Shown: positions 17,483-25,986 of the stretch, in pieces
Numbering within the stretch: the stretch's first letter is position 1
Layout of the letters: the number at the start of each line of letters is the position of its first letter
NCBI GenBank assembly: GCA_963725065.1
Contig: CAVRXD010000024.1
Coordinates: 1 to 64,000, forward strand
DNA length: 64,000 nt
Reading direction: 5' to 3'
Source of the DNA: VAZQ01 sp963725065
GTDB taxonomy: Bacteria > Pseudomonadota > Alphaproteobacteria > Rhizobiales > Xanthobacteraceae
Made by a program: the position numbers and the translations under genes
Notes under the pieces: model-generated
Database searches by the model: none
Told to the model about the DNA's origin: nothing
Seen by the model: the letters and a program-made list of their open reading frames with translations, nothing else

Positions 17483-17530
17483 TAAAGCATGATCCCGAAA
17501 AGTGTGCAGCGGTTTTCGGGCAATGCTTTC
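17483..17530. repeat. Rhizobiales intergenic palindrome (GCATGATC type), with second palindrome remnant downstream
   Basis: AAAGCATGATCCCGAAAAGT starts an element whose complement-like right arm ends GGGCAATGCTTTC. The same element occurs at 42034-42081 and twice within 42816-42923. A weaker palindromic region follows at about 17570-17632 (GTGTCCCGATTCG ... GGAATCAGGAGACAC). The rest of the 17372-17768 gap shows no gene. Confidence 0.7.
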
Positions 17531-17768
17531 ACGCGATGACGCCTTGTACGCGAATCCGACGCGCCACGTGTGTCCCGATTCGCCAAACCTCACGCAACTC
17601 GTAAGCGAAAACTCCGGAATCAGGAGACACTCGAAACTCCATAATCTCCCGCTATAGTTGATGCGGATTTGAATTGCTATTGCTTATGTCACGGCAATTT
17701 GCATAATCCGCGCTCGGTGGTGGCAGGCTCCTCCTGACGGGGGCAAATTCCGACGGGAAGAAGCCTCG

Positions 17769-20700
17769 ATGTTTAGCAACGCCACCGGTTCGCCTTTTGC
17801 CACGGGTACTAACCCGGTCTCCAACGCCACGGCTGATCTGAACGGCGACGGTCACCTCGATCTCCTATTCACGAACTACATCAGTGACAACGTCTCGGTC
17901 CTGCTCGGCAACGGTACCGGCAGCTTCGTCGCCGCCACGCCTGTTCCGGTCACCAACGGCCCGCGCGAGGTGGAAGCGGCCGACCTCGACGGCGACGGTG
18001 ACATCGACTTCTTGGCCACCAACTACAGCGGCAATAACGTCACTGTGGCGCTTAACAACGGCAACGCTACGTTCACGACCAGCTCGGTGGCTGTGGGGAC
18101 CGTTCCGCGCGGTCTCGCGATCGGCGACCTCGACGGCGACGGGGACATTGATTTCGTAGCCGCCAACTACCAGTCGAATACCGTTTCGGTGATGCTCAAC
18201 AACGGCAACGCGGCGTTCGCGCAGGCCGTGGGTTCGCCCGTCGCAACGGGAACCCGTCCGGTCGCCGTCGCACTGGCCGATTTCGACGGCGACCACGACG
18301 TCGATATTGCCGTCACCAGCAACAACACCAACAATGTCTCGATTCTGCTCAACAACGGCTCCGGCGCTTTTGCTGCGGCGCCGTCCGCAGCCACCGGAGC
18401 TGGTCCTCGGGGCATTGCGGCGGGCGATATCGACGGCGATGGCGATAACGACTTGGTTGTTGCGAATTTCAGTGCCAATACGCTTTCGATCCTCTTGAAC
18501 AACGGGGCAGCGGGATTTGCGGCGGGCACGCCGCTGACGACCGGAAATAACCCGTACGCCGTCAGCCTGGGCGATCTGGACGGCGACGGCGACCTCGACA
18601 TCGCGGTCAGCAACTCGGGTTCAAGTTCCGTTTCGGTGTTCATCAACCTCGGCTCGGCCGTATTCACGCCCGCAACGGGCTCGCCCTTTGCGGTCGGAGT
18701 CTCGCCCGGCGGCGTTGTGATGGGCGACTTCGACGGGGACGGCTATCTCGACCTTTCGAGCTCCAACTTCGGCTCCAATACCACCAGCATCCTGATCAAT
18801 GCTTCCGAGCATCTCGTCGGAACGACGGGCAACGACCCTCTCACCGGTGGCATCGGCAATGACTTGATCGAAGGCTTGGGCGGCGACGACAGCATCGTCG
18901 GCGGCGACGGTCACGACAGGATGTTCGGCGGCACGGGCAACGACGTGCTCGACGGCGGCAATGGCATCGACGCCATGGCCGGCGACGTCGGCAACGACAC
19001 ATATTTTGTCGACAATCCCAGCGACGTGGTGACCGAAAACCCCGGCGCAGGCACTGATACGGTCCAGTCGTCGATCAACTACCAGCTCGGACCCAACGTG
19101 GAGAATCTGTTTCTGACGGGCAATGCCGATCTGCAGGGCTTCGGCAACGGCCTGGCCAACTCGCTGTCCGGCAATACCGGCAACAATCTCATCGACGGTG
19201 GCGCCGGCGCCGACGTCATGAGCGGTGGCGCGGGCAACGACACCTACTTCGTCGACAATGTCGCCGACGCCGTGATCGAGAACGCCGGCCAGGGTACCGA
19301 CGCGGTTTTCGCCTCCGCCAACTACGGCCTGACGGCGAATGTGGAGACCCTGGTGCTGCAGGGCGCTGCCGATCTGCAGGGCTTCGGCAACGATCTGGCC
19401 AACTCGATCTTCGGCAACAGCGGCAACAATCTCATCGACGGCGGCGTCGGCGCCGACTCCATGAGTGGCGGCGCCGGCAACGACATCTATTTCGTCGATA
19501 ATGCCGGTGACGTCGTGTTCGAGAACCCGGGCGAGGGCACCGACACGGTGTTCGCGTCGGTCAATTACACGCTGACGGCGGACGTGGAGAACCTGGTGCT
19601 GCAGGCCGGCGCCGACCTGCAGGGCTTCGGCAACGGCCTCGCGAACGCGCTGTTCGGCAACAGCGGCAACAATCTGCTCGACGGCGGCGCCGGCGCCGAC
19701 TCCATGAGCGGCGGCTCCGGCAATGACATCTATTTCGTCGACAATGCCGGCGACGCGGTGAACGAGAACGTCGGCGAGGGTAACGACACGGTTTTCTCGA
19801 CCGCTCACTTCGCACTCTCGGCGAACGTGGAAAATCTGGTCCTGCAAGGCGGCGCCGACCTGCAGGGCTTCGGCAACGGCCTCGCGAACTCGCTGTTCGG
19901 CAATACCGGCAACAATCTGCTCGACGGCGGCGGCGGCGCCGACTCCATGAGCGGCGGTGCCGGCAATGACGTCTATTTCGCCGACAATGCCGGCGACGCG
20001 GTGAACGAGAGTGCCGGCCAAGGCAGCGACGCGGTCTTCGCCTCCGTCAACTACGGGCTGACGGCCAACGTGGAGACTTTGGTGCTGCAGGGCGGCGCCG
20101 ACCTCCAAGGCTTCGGCAACGGTCTGGCCAACTCGCTGTTCGGCAATACCGGCAACAACCTGCTCGACGGCGGTGCCGGCGCCGACGCCATGAGCGGCGG
20201 TGCCGGCAATGACACCTATTTCGTCGACAATGCCGCCGATGCCGTGATCGAGAATGCCGGGCAAGGCAGCGACGCGGTCTTCGCCTCCATCAACTACGGG
20301 CTGACGGCGAATGTGGAGACACTGGTGCTGCAAGGCGGCGCCGACCTGCAGGGTTTCGGCAACGCGCTGGCCAACTCGATCTTCGGCAATGCCGGCAACA
20401 ACCTCATCGACGGCGGCGCCGGCGCCAACTCCATGAGCGGCGGTGCCGGCAATGACACCTACTTCGTCGACAATGCCGGCGACGTGGTGAACGAGAATGC
20501 CGGGCAAGGCAGCGACGCGGTCTTCGCCTCCGTCAACTACGGATTGACGGCGAACATTGAGACGCTGGTCCTGCAGGGCGGCGCCGACCTCCAAGGCTTC
20601 GGCAATACGCTTGCAAATTCGATCTTCGGCAACGCCGGCAACAACCTGATCGACGGGGGCGCCGGCGCCGACACCATGGTCGGCGGACTCGGCAACGACA

Positions 20701-21173
20701 CCTACTTCGTCGACGACGGCCTCGATCAGGTGATCGAGAACGTGGGCGCTGGCAACGATGCCATCTTCACCACCGCCCACTTCGTGCTGTCGGCGAACGT
20801 GGAAACGCTGGTGCAGCAAGGCTCCGCCGACCTGGGCGGCACCGGCAACGCGCTCGCCAACGCGATCTTCGGCAATTCCGGCAACAACACGCTGGACGGC
20901 CAGGGCGGCGCCGACATTCTCACCGGCAATGCCGGCAACGACACCTTCGTGTTCCATGCCGGCCAGGCCAACGGCGATACCGTCGTCGACTTCGCCGGCA
21001 ACGGGGCAGCAGCCGGAGATTCGCTACAGTTCGTCGGCTACGGCCCTGGCGCGACCTTCACCAACATCGACGCGACCCATTGGCAGGTCAACTACAACGC
21101 TGGCGCCTCGCACGATGTCATCACGTTCACGAATGCCGCATCAATTGATGCAACGGACTTCATCTTGGTTTAA
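17769..21173 (+). CDS. FG-GAP/VCBS-repeat RTX protein
   Basis: The 1134-residue product starts with seven FG-GAP/VCBS repeats (residues about 1-350), each with a calcium-type loop such as DLDGDGDIDF or DFDGDGYLDL. A short RTX block (GGIGNDLIEGLGGDDSIVGG) is followed by eight units of 81 residues (YFVDN...LVLQGGADLQGFGN). The last 60 residues are almost the same as those of the HasA-RTX protein and are probably the type I secretion signal. There is no N-terminal signal peptide. GGGAAGAAG precedes the ATG. The propeller-plus-RTX layout suggests a secreted or surface adhesin-like protein binding calcium; a specific ligand cannot be named. No secretion genes are nearby. Confidence 0.82.
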   Translation: MFSNATGSPFATGTNPVSNATADLNGDGHLDLLFTNYISDNVSVLLGNGTGSFVAATPVPVTNGPREVEAADLDGDGDIDFLATNYSGNNVTVALNNGNATFTTSSVAVGTVPRGLAIGDLDGDGDIDFVAANYQSNTVSVMLNNGNAAFAQAVGSPVATGTRPVAVALADFDGDHDVDIAVTSNNTNNVSILLNNGSGAFAAAPSAATGAGPRGIAAGDIDGDGDNDLVVANFSANTLSILLNNGAAGFAAGTPLTTGNNPYAVSLGDLDGDGDLDIAVSNSGSSSVSVFINLGSAVFTPATGSPFAVGVSPGGVVMGDFDGDGYLDLSSSNFGSNTTSILINASEHLVGTTGNDPLTGGIGNDLIEGLGGDDSIVGGDGHDRMFGGTGNDVLDGGNGIDAMAGDVGNDTYFVDNPSDVVTENPGAGTDTVQSSINYQLGPNVENLFLTGNADLQGFGNGLANSLSGNTGNNLIDGGAGADVMSGGAGNDTYFVDNVADAVIENAGQGTDAVFASANYGLTANVETLVLQGAADLQGFGNDLANSIFGNSGNNLIDGGVGADSMSGGAGNDIYFVDNAGDVVFENPGEGTDTVFASVNYTLTADVENLVLQAGADLQGFGNGLANALFGNSGNNLLDGGAGADSMSGGSGNDIYFVDNAGDAVNENVGEGNDTVFSTAHFALSANVENLVLQGGADLQGFGNGLANSLFGNTGNNLLDGGGGADSMSGGAGNDVYFADNAGDAVNESAGQGSDAVFASVNYGLTANVETLVLQGGADLQGFGNGLANSLFGNTGNNLLDGGAGADAMSGGAGNDTYFVDNAADAVIENAGQGSDAVFASINYGLTANVETLVLQGGADLQGFGNALANSIFGNAGNNLIDGGAGANSMSGGAGNDTYFVDNAGDVVNENAGQGSDAVFASVNYGLTANIETLVLQGGADLQGFGNTLANSIFGNAGNNLIDGGAGADTMVGGLGNDTYFVDDGLDQVIENVGAGNDAIFTTAHFVLSANVETLVQQGSADLGGTGNALANAIFGNSGNNTLDGQGGADILTGNAGNDTFVFHAGQANGDTVVDFAGNGAAAGDSLQFVGYGPGATFTNIDATHWQVNYNAGASHDVITFTNAASIDATDFILV

Positions 21174-21315
21174 ATCCGGGGAGCAAGATCTGGTCTAATT
21201 GCGAGACGAGTGGCGCCGAGTGCAGGGTCATCATTGCGGCATGCCATGCACGTCTGCTGCGTTCATGATCGCGTCAAGCTTTCATCGACTGTAACCTGGC
21301 CGTTGTGGGCTTCGA

Positions 21316-21761
21316 TTAATCAGCTGAAGGCACGCGTGCGTGAGCGTCGTTCGCGCTGATCGCCGCCTGCACACGATTGCGTTGCAGTTGCTCTCCGCTC
21401 CAGGCCATGCCTGCCCCGATCAGGACGAATGCAACGGCGTTGACGACTTCGGGAACCGTAAGGTTCGGAAGTCCGTGATCACGAAGAGGTCGAGGACGGC
21501 GCTGAGGCCGGTGGCCAGCAGGCCCGGTCCCAGCCCGCCGAGGCCGGCGGCGACCAGAACCGCGGGGATGAAGAACAGATAGGGCGAATCCCCTTGCACG
21601 ATCGGGGTCAGTGCCATCCTCGCAACGAAGGCGATGGCCACCGCGAGAGGAGCCATCCCGTACCGCAGCAGATCTTGCCGCATCAAGAGCCAGCGCTTGA
21701 GGCTGCTCAGCGGCCCGGTGTCGCTGGGTTTGACGGCCAGATGAGCAAGAAATGTCTTCAT
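21316..21761 (-). pseudogene. Truncated fixL N-terminal fragment
   Basis: From the ATG at 21761 (MKTFLAHLAVKPSDTGPLSS) the fragment matches the N-terminus and four membrane segments of fixL at 5612-5260, with one frameshift near 21472 (VITDF then PNLTVPEVV). It ends after RVQAAISANDAHAR, before the PAS domain. It therefore cannot encode a kinase. It is divergent from fixK and shares that promoter region. Confidence 0.82.
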
Positions 21762-21840
21762 GATCGGGCCTGTCGGACTCTCGAACTCCGCACTTAGGAA
21801 CTTCCTTAGGGACAATATCGGAATTTCCTCTCTTGTGGCG
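21339..21840. repeat. Direct repeat copy 2 (fixL fragment plus promoter)
   Basis: Same orientation and order as 5211-5705, with scattered substitutions and a few small indels. Similarity ends at GTGGCGGCGG, just before the third copy of the TTAGGGACA motif. Confidence 0.85.
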
Positions 21841-21888
21841 GCGGCTACCGCCTCCGGGATAGCCCTTAGGGACATTATCGGAATTTTC
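21806..21888 (+). promoter_or_regulatory. Duplicated motif in the fixK promoter
   Basis: TTAGGGACAATATCGGAATT at 21806 and TTAGGGACATTATCGGAATT at 21866 are spaced 60 bp apart, close to six helical turns. The second ends 53 bp before the fixK start. The pair may bind the regulator that controls fixK. Confidence 0.45.
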
Positions 21889-21940
21889 GAACGGCGGCTC
21901 GCCGGCTACCCATAGCTCCGGAAATCGGAGATCACGAGCC

Positions 21941-22636
21941 ATGCTGACGCAGACCTCGACAATAAGTCGCGCCGCTTCCTTCAAGCATCCAGCCCCAGCA
22001 TTGCGCCACGCACCGCCCACGGCCAAGGCCCCGCAGGCAGATGCCATCGAGTTGATGGGCGCGCTGATGCCGTTCGCGCGCAATAGCGAGATCTACGGGG
22101 AGAACGAGCCGGCCGACTACCTCTACAAGGTCGTGAGCGGGACGGTGCGGACCTACAAGGTGCTGGTCGATGGGCGCCGGCAGATCGGAGGCTTCCATCT
22201 GCCGGGAGACATGTTCGGTTTCGAAAGCGGGGATGAGCACACGTTTTCGGCGGAAGCGATCACTGATTGCAAGATCCTGGTGATCAAGCGGAGTGCCGTG
22301 ATCACCCTCGCCGCGCGTGACAATGACGTCGCCCAGCAAATGTGGGCACTGACCGCGCGCGAACTGCAGCGCGTTCAGGACCACAGCATGGTCCTGATCA
22401 AGAGCGCTCAGGAGCGGGTCGCTAGCTTTCTTCTCGAAATGGCGGGGCGCGCTGCAGGCGGCGGAGCCGTCGAGCTTCCAATGTCCCGCCAGGACATTGC
22501 CGACTATCTCGGTCTGACCATCGAAACCGTGTCGCGCACGCTGACCCAATTGGAAAAGACCGCCGCGATCGAACTTCCAACCTCGCGCCGGATCGTGTTG
22601 CGCAACCGCTCTGCGCTCAGCCGACTGAACGCCTAG
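21941..22636 (+). CDS. fixK: Crp/Fnr-family regulator FixK
   Basis: This 231-residue regulator has a cyclic-nucleotide-like beta-roll (about residues 35-145: IYGENEPADYLYKVVSGTVR, GGFHLPGDMFGFE) and a C-terminal winged helix (MSRQDIADYLGLTIETVSRT). The recognition helix motif E-T-V-S-R-T is that of FNR/FixK proteins, which bind TTGAT-N4-ATCAA. It lacks the N-terminal cysteine cluster of FNR, and its only cysteine is in ITDCKIL, so it does not sense oxygen through an iron-sulfur cluster and probably relies on FixLJ. The CBS-BON gene follows after 46 bp. Perfect or near-perfect target boxes lie upstream of ccoN and both usp genes. Confidence 0.9.
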   Translation: MLTQTSTISRAASFKHPAPALRHAPPTAKAPQADAIELMGALMPFARNSEIYGENEPADYLYKVVSGTVRTYKVLVDGRRQIGGFHLPGDMFGFESGDEHTFSAEAITDCKILVIKRSAVITLAARDNDVAQQMWALTARELQRVQDHSMVLIKSAQERVASFLLEMAGRAAGGGAVELPMSRQDIADYLGLTIETVSRTLTQLEKTAAIELPTSRRIVLRNRSALSRLNA

Positions 22637-22682
22637 GTCGCACGAATGGCAACGTACAGCATGGAATAGAGGGGAGGGCACA

Positions 22683-23417
22683 ATGCTGGCGGGCGATGTG
22701 ATGACGCGGGAGGTGATCTCGGTTGCGCCGGACGCGAGCGCAATGCAGGCCGGCACCCTGATGCTTAAGCATCAAATCAGCGGCCTGCCAGTGGTCGATT
22801 CGAGCGGCATCCTGCTCGGCATCATCAGCGAGGGCGACTTTCTGCGGCGGGCCGAGCTCGGAACCCAGCGTCGCCGAGCTCGATGGCTGGAGTTCCTGAT
22901 CGGTCCCGGGCGTCTGGCGAGGGAATACGTGCACGCGTGCGGCCGCAAAGCGACGGAAATCATGACCCCAAATCCATACACGGTCAGCGAAGCGACGCCG
23001 CTCCGCGAGGTCGTGCAGTTGATGGAGCGCCATCAGATCAAGCGCGTGCCCGTCGTATGCGCACGCCGGTTGGTCGGCATCGTAAGCCGAGCTGATCTGT
23101 TGAGATCGCTCGCAAGACTTGCGCCTGCGGCCGAGACCGTTGCGACCAACGACCCGGAAATCCGCGCGCGCGTGATGGCCGAATTGCGCAAGCAGAGCTG
23201 GGCACCGCTGGATCTGATCAATGTCATCGTGCGTGATCGAACCGTAGACCTGCAAGGCACCATCACCGACGATAGCGCCCGGCAGGCCATGATCGTCGCG
23301 GCAGAAAATGTGCCTGGAGTGCGTGCCGTACAAGATCATCTTGTCTGGGTCGAACCGGTGTCGGGAATGGCCGTGCTCCCGCAGGATGCCAGCGCGGCGT
23401 CCGCGAACGCTTCGTAA
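22683..23417 (+). CDS. CBS-pair and BON domain protein
   Basis: The 244-residue protein has two CBS motifs (residues 1-60: MLAGDVMTREVISVAPDASA, GLPVVDSSGILLGIISEGD; and about 95-150: EIMTPNPYTVSEATPL, GIVSRADLL) and a C-terminal BON domain (INVIVRDRTVDLQGTITDD). It is the intact paralogue of the truncated gene at 2-481. CBS pairs often sense ATP/AMP. The ribosome binding site GAGGGGAGG lies upstream of the ATG at 22683. It is probably cotranscribed with fixK and may be part of the low-oxygen response; no direct function is known to me. Confidence 0.85.
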   Translation: MLAGDVMTREVISVAPDASAMQAGTLMLKHQISGLPVVDSSGILLGIISEGDFLRRAELGTQRRRARWLEFLIGPGRLAREYVHACGRKATEIMTPNPYTVSEATPLREVVQLMERHQIKRVPVVCARRLVGIVSRADLLRSLARLAPAAETVATNDPEIRARVMAELRKQSWAPLDLINVIVRDRTVDLQGTITDDSARQAMIVAAENVPGVRAVQDHLVWVEPVSGMAVLPQDASAASANAS

Positions 23418-23514
23418 CCAACTTAGCTCGCAGCGAATTCATCAGATCGATCTCGATGCCAACGAAGTCACGTGTGTCGATCCAGAGGCTCGAGTCCTGA
23501 CGCGCCAGAGGAAC

Positions 23515-23874
23515 ATGAAAGACATGGGATCAAAACATCCGGTGCATGGCCGCTTGCCAGCAGTCTTGCTGGGGGCAATCGCGTTCTGCCTGGCCGGCCA
23601 AAGCGCTTTCGCACAACAAACACCGCAGGCGCAGCGCGGTTTGACGATACTCCGCGCGAATTGCGAGCGATGCCATGCGATCGACAAGACCAGCGACAGT
23701 TCGCTTGCTATCGCGCCGACATTCCGCACGTTGCACTTGAAGTATCCGATCGAAAGCCTGGAACGGCCTCTGACCGAGGGAATCATTGCGGGCCATCCGA
23801 CCATGCCACAGTTCCGGTTTGATCGGGATCAGGTCGTCGACATCATCGCCTATCTGAAGACACTCGAGCGCTGA
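23515..23874 (+). CDS. Small mono-heme cytochrome c
   Basis: The 119-residue product has a signal peptide (hydrophobic core LPAVLLGAIAFCLAGQSAFA) and one heme site CERCH at about residues 53-57. The methionine ligand candidate is in HPTMPQF near residue 95. It is the paralogue of the cytochrome at 2587-2925. AGAGGAAC precedes the ATG at 23515; an in-frame ATG at 23524 is possible. Its position just before the cbb3 oxidase genes suggests an electron donor to CcoP/CcoO. Confidence 0.86.
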   Translation: MKDMGSKHPVHGRLPAVLLGAIAFCLAGQSAFAQQTPQAQRGLTILRANCERCHAIDKTSDSSLAIAPTFRTLHLKYPIESLERPLTEGIIAGHPTMPQFRFDRDQVVDIIAYLKTLER

Positions 23875-23887
23875 AGGAGTCGTCATC

Positions 23888-24160
23888 GTGCTTTCGAAAC
23901 GGGAGGCATTTGCGACGTTGTCGCTGGTGCTCGCCAGCGCAGGAATATTCCTCCTGGCGTTCGGCATCCGCACCACCTGGCTGCCCGATGTCGTGCCGGT
24001 CGCCGACTCGGAGGCCTTGCAGCCAGTACGGGGGCTGGAGGTGGCGTTTCTGCTGAAGGCAGTTGAAAATATCGCCGGGTTCGGCGCTGTCCTTGTGCTC
24101 ATGGCCTTCGTAGTGCAGCGGATACAACACTGGGCGCAGTCCCCGACATCGCGGGACTGA
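23888..24160 (+). CDS. Small two-span membrane protein
   Basis: The 90-residue protein has two membrane segments (LSLVLASAGIFLLAFGI and VENIAGFGAVLVLMAFVVQRI). The start is a GTG at 23888 preceded by GAAGGAG overlapping the end of the cytochrome gene. I do not recognise the family. Tight spacing on both sides (13 bp after the cytochrome) suggests one operon with it, and a possible role in the oxidase membrane complex. Confidence 0.7.
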   Translation: MLSKREAFATLSLVLASAGIFLLAFGIRTTWLPDVVPVADSEALQPVRGLEVAFLLKAVENIAGFGAVLVLMAFVVQRIQHWAQSPTSRD

Positions 24161-24221
24161 CCTCGCGGCGTCAGCCGATCGTCCCCCGGTCGCGCCGATC
24201 CGTCTCTGTATGACCGGCGAC

Positions 24222-24235
24222 TTGATCTGCATCAA
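24222..24235 (+). promoter_or_regulatory. Perfect FNR/FixK box upstream of ccoN
   Basis: TTGAT-CTGC-ATCAA is an exact match to the FNR/FixK consensus. It ends 85 bp before the ccoN ATG and also argues against the longer in-frame start at 24210. Confidence 0.85.
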
Positions 24236-24320
24236 AGCTGACTTTGCCGCACCGCATCATATTTTCCGCGACGGGGACGGGTTGCACGAAACGTCCCGGG
24301 CTATGCATCGAGGCGACGAC

Positions 24321-25976
24321 ATGATGCCGACGACCGTCACGCGAAAAAGCATGACCATCGGCGAGGGCGGAACGGCGTTGGCCTTCGTAGCCCTGGCTGT
24401 GTCCTCCATTTTCGTCGCCGCGGGCGCGCATACTCCGGAATATGCCTTTCACGCGTGGCTCTCCGCCGCCGCCAGCATTGCGACGGTGTTTGCGATCGTC
24501 AATCGCTACTACGAGCGCCCAGCGCAATTGCCGCCGCCGACTATCGAGGACAAGCCCAATTACAATATGGGTCCGGTGAAGTTTGCGACGGTCGCTGCCG
24601 TCCTCTGGGGCATCGCCGGCTTCAGCGTTGGGCTGTGGGCCGCGCTCGAACTTGCGTTTCCGGTGCTCAATTTCGATCTGCCCTGGATCTCGTTCGGGCG
24701 CATCCGGCCGTTGCACACCTCCGCCGTGATCTTTGCCTTCGGCGGAAATGTGCTGGTGGCGACATCTTTCTATGTGGTGCAGCGAACCTGCCGAGCGCGG
24801 CTCGCTGGCGACATCGCGCCCTGGTTCGTCGTGCTCGGATACAACTTCTTCATCGTCATTGCCGGTACCGGCTATCTGCTCGGCATCACCCAGTCGAAAG
24901 AATATGCCGAGCCGGAGTGGTACGCCGACCTCTGGCTGACCGTCGTGTGGGTGACGTACTTTCTGGTGTTCCTGGGCACCATCATGCGGCGCAGGGAGCC
25001 GCACATCTACGTCGCCAACTGGTTCTACCTCGCCTTCATCCTGACGATCGCCGTCCTGCATCTCGGCAACAACGCTGCTATTCCGGTCTCGGTCTATTCG
25101 CCAAAATCCTACATCGTCTGGGGCGGCGTGCAGGACGCGATGGTGCAGTGGTGGTACGGGCATAACGCGGTCGGTTTCTTCCTCACCGCCGGCTTTCTCG
25201 CCATCATGTACTACTTCATCCCGAAGCGGGCGGAGCGGCCGATCTATTCGTACCGGCTCTCGATCATCCACTTCTGGGCTCTGATCTTTCTCTATATCTG
25301 GGCCGGTCCCCATCACCTTCACTACACGGCGTTGCCGGACTGGGCGCAAACCCTCGGCATGACATTCTCCATCATGCTGTGGATGCCGTCGTGGGGCGGG
25401 ATGATCAACGGAATCATGACGCTCTCGGGTGCGTGGGACAAGCTGCGTACCGATCCGGTCCTGCGCATGCTGGTCGTGTCGGTCGCCTTTTACGGCATGG
25501 CCACGTTTGAAGGTCCGCTGATGTCGGTGAAGGCGGTGAACTCGCTCAGCCATTACACCGATTGGACGATCGGGCACGTGCATTCCGGCGCGCTCGGATG
25601 GGTGGGTTACGTCTCCTTCGGGGCGATCTACTGCCTCGTGCCGTGGCTATGGAACCGGGAGCGGCTTTACTCGCTCAAGCTCGTCAACTGGCACTTCTGG
25701 ATCTCGACCATCGGCATCGTGCTCTACATTTCGTCGATGTGGGTGTCCGGCATGCTGCAGGGACTTATGTGGCGCGCCTACACCAAGCTCGGCTTCCTCG
25801 AATATTCCTTCATCGAAACCGTCGAGGCCATGCATCCGTTCTACGTGATCCGCGCGCTCGGCGGCGCACTCTTTCTCATCGGCGCGCTGATCATGGTCTG
25901 GAACCTGTGGCGGACCGTATATCCCCGCGAGGCCGTCGCCGCGACCGGCCAACCGGCACTCGTGCCGGCCGAGTGA
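24321..25976 (+). CDS. ccoN: cbb3-type cytochrome oxidase subunit I
   Basis: This is the catalytic heme-copper subunit that reduces oxygen at low concentrations. Visible features are heme ligands in RPLHTSAVIFAFGGN and IGHVHSGALGW, the copper ligand and cross-linked tyrosine region WWYGHNAVGF, and the histidine pair in AGPHHLHYTALPDWA. About 551 residues and twelve or more membrane spans fit CcoN. The ATG at 24321 (MMPTTVTRKS) is preceded by GAGG. The FixK box at 24222 is upstream. The next gene, ccoO, starts 10 bp after the stop. Confidence 0.97.
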   Translation: MMPTTVTRKSMTIGEGGTALAFVALAVSSIFVAAGAHTPEYAFHAWLSAAASIATVFAIVNRYYERPAQLPPPTIEDKPNYNMGPVKFATVAAVLWGIAGFSVGLWAALELAFPVLNFDLPWISFGRIRPLHTSAVIFAFGGNVLVATSFYVVQRTCRARLAGDIAPWFVVLGYNFFIVIAGTGYLLGITQSKEYAEPEWYADLWLTVVWVTYFLVFLGTIMRRREPHIYVANWFYLAFILTIAVLHLGNNAAIPVSVYSPKSYIVWGGVQDAMVQWWYGHNAVGFFLTAGFLAIMYYFIPKRAERPIYSYRLSIIHFWALIFLYIWAGPHHLHYTALPDWAQTLGMTFSIMLWMPSWGGMINGIMTLSGAWDKLRTDPVLRMLVVSVAFYGMATFEGPLMSVKAVNSLSHYTDWTIGHVHSGALGWVGYVSFGAIYCLVPWLWNRERLYSLKLVNWHFWISTIGIVLYISSMWVSGMLQGLMWRAYTKLGFLEYSFIETVEAMHPFYVIRALGGALFLIGALIMVWNLWRTVYPREAVAATGQPALVPAE

Positions 25977-25986
25977 GGAGATTGGG

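Noticed and set aside
18621..20957. A 778-codon minus-strand open frame
   Set aside because: Mirror of the RTX units of the FG-GAP protein; repetitive, with no recognisable domain.
21339..21840. Possible insertion sequence at the repeat
   Set aside because: The repeat consists of fixL coding and promoter DNA; no transposase or terminal inverted repeats were found.
24171..25583. A 470-codon minus-strand open frame
   Set aside because: Opposite ccoN; very rich in Asp, His and Arg as expected for an antisense frame.
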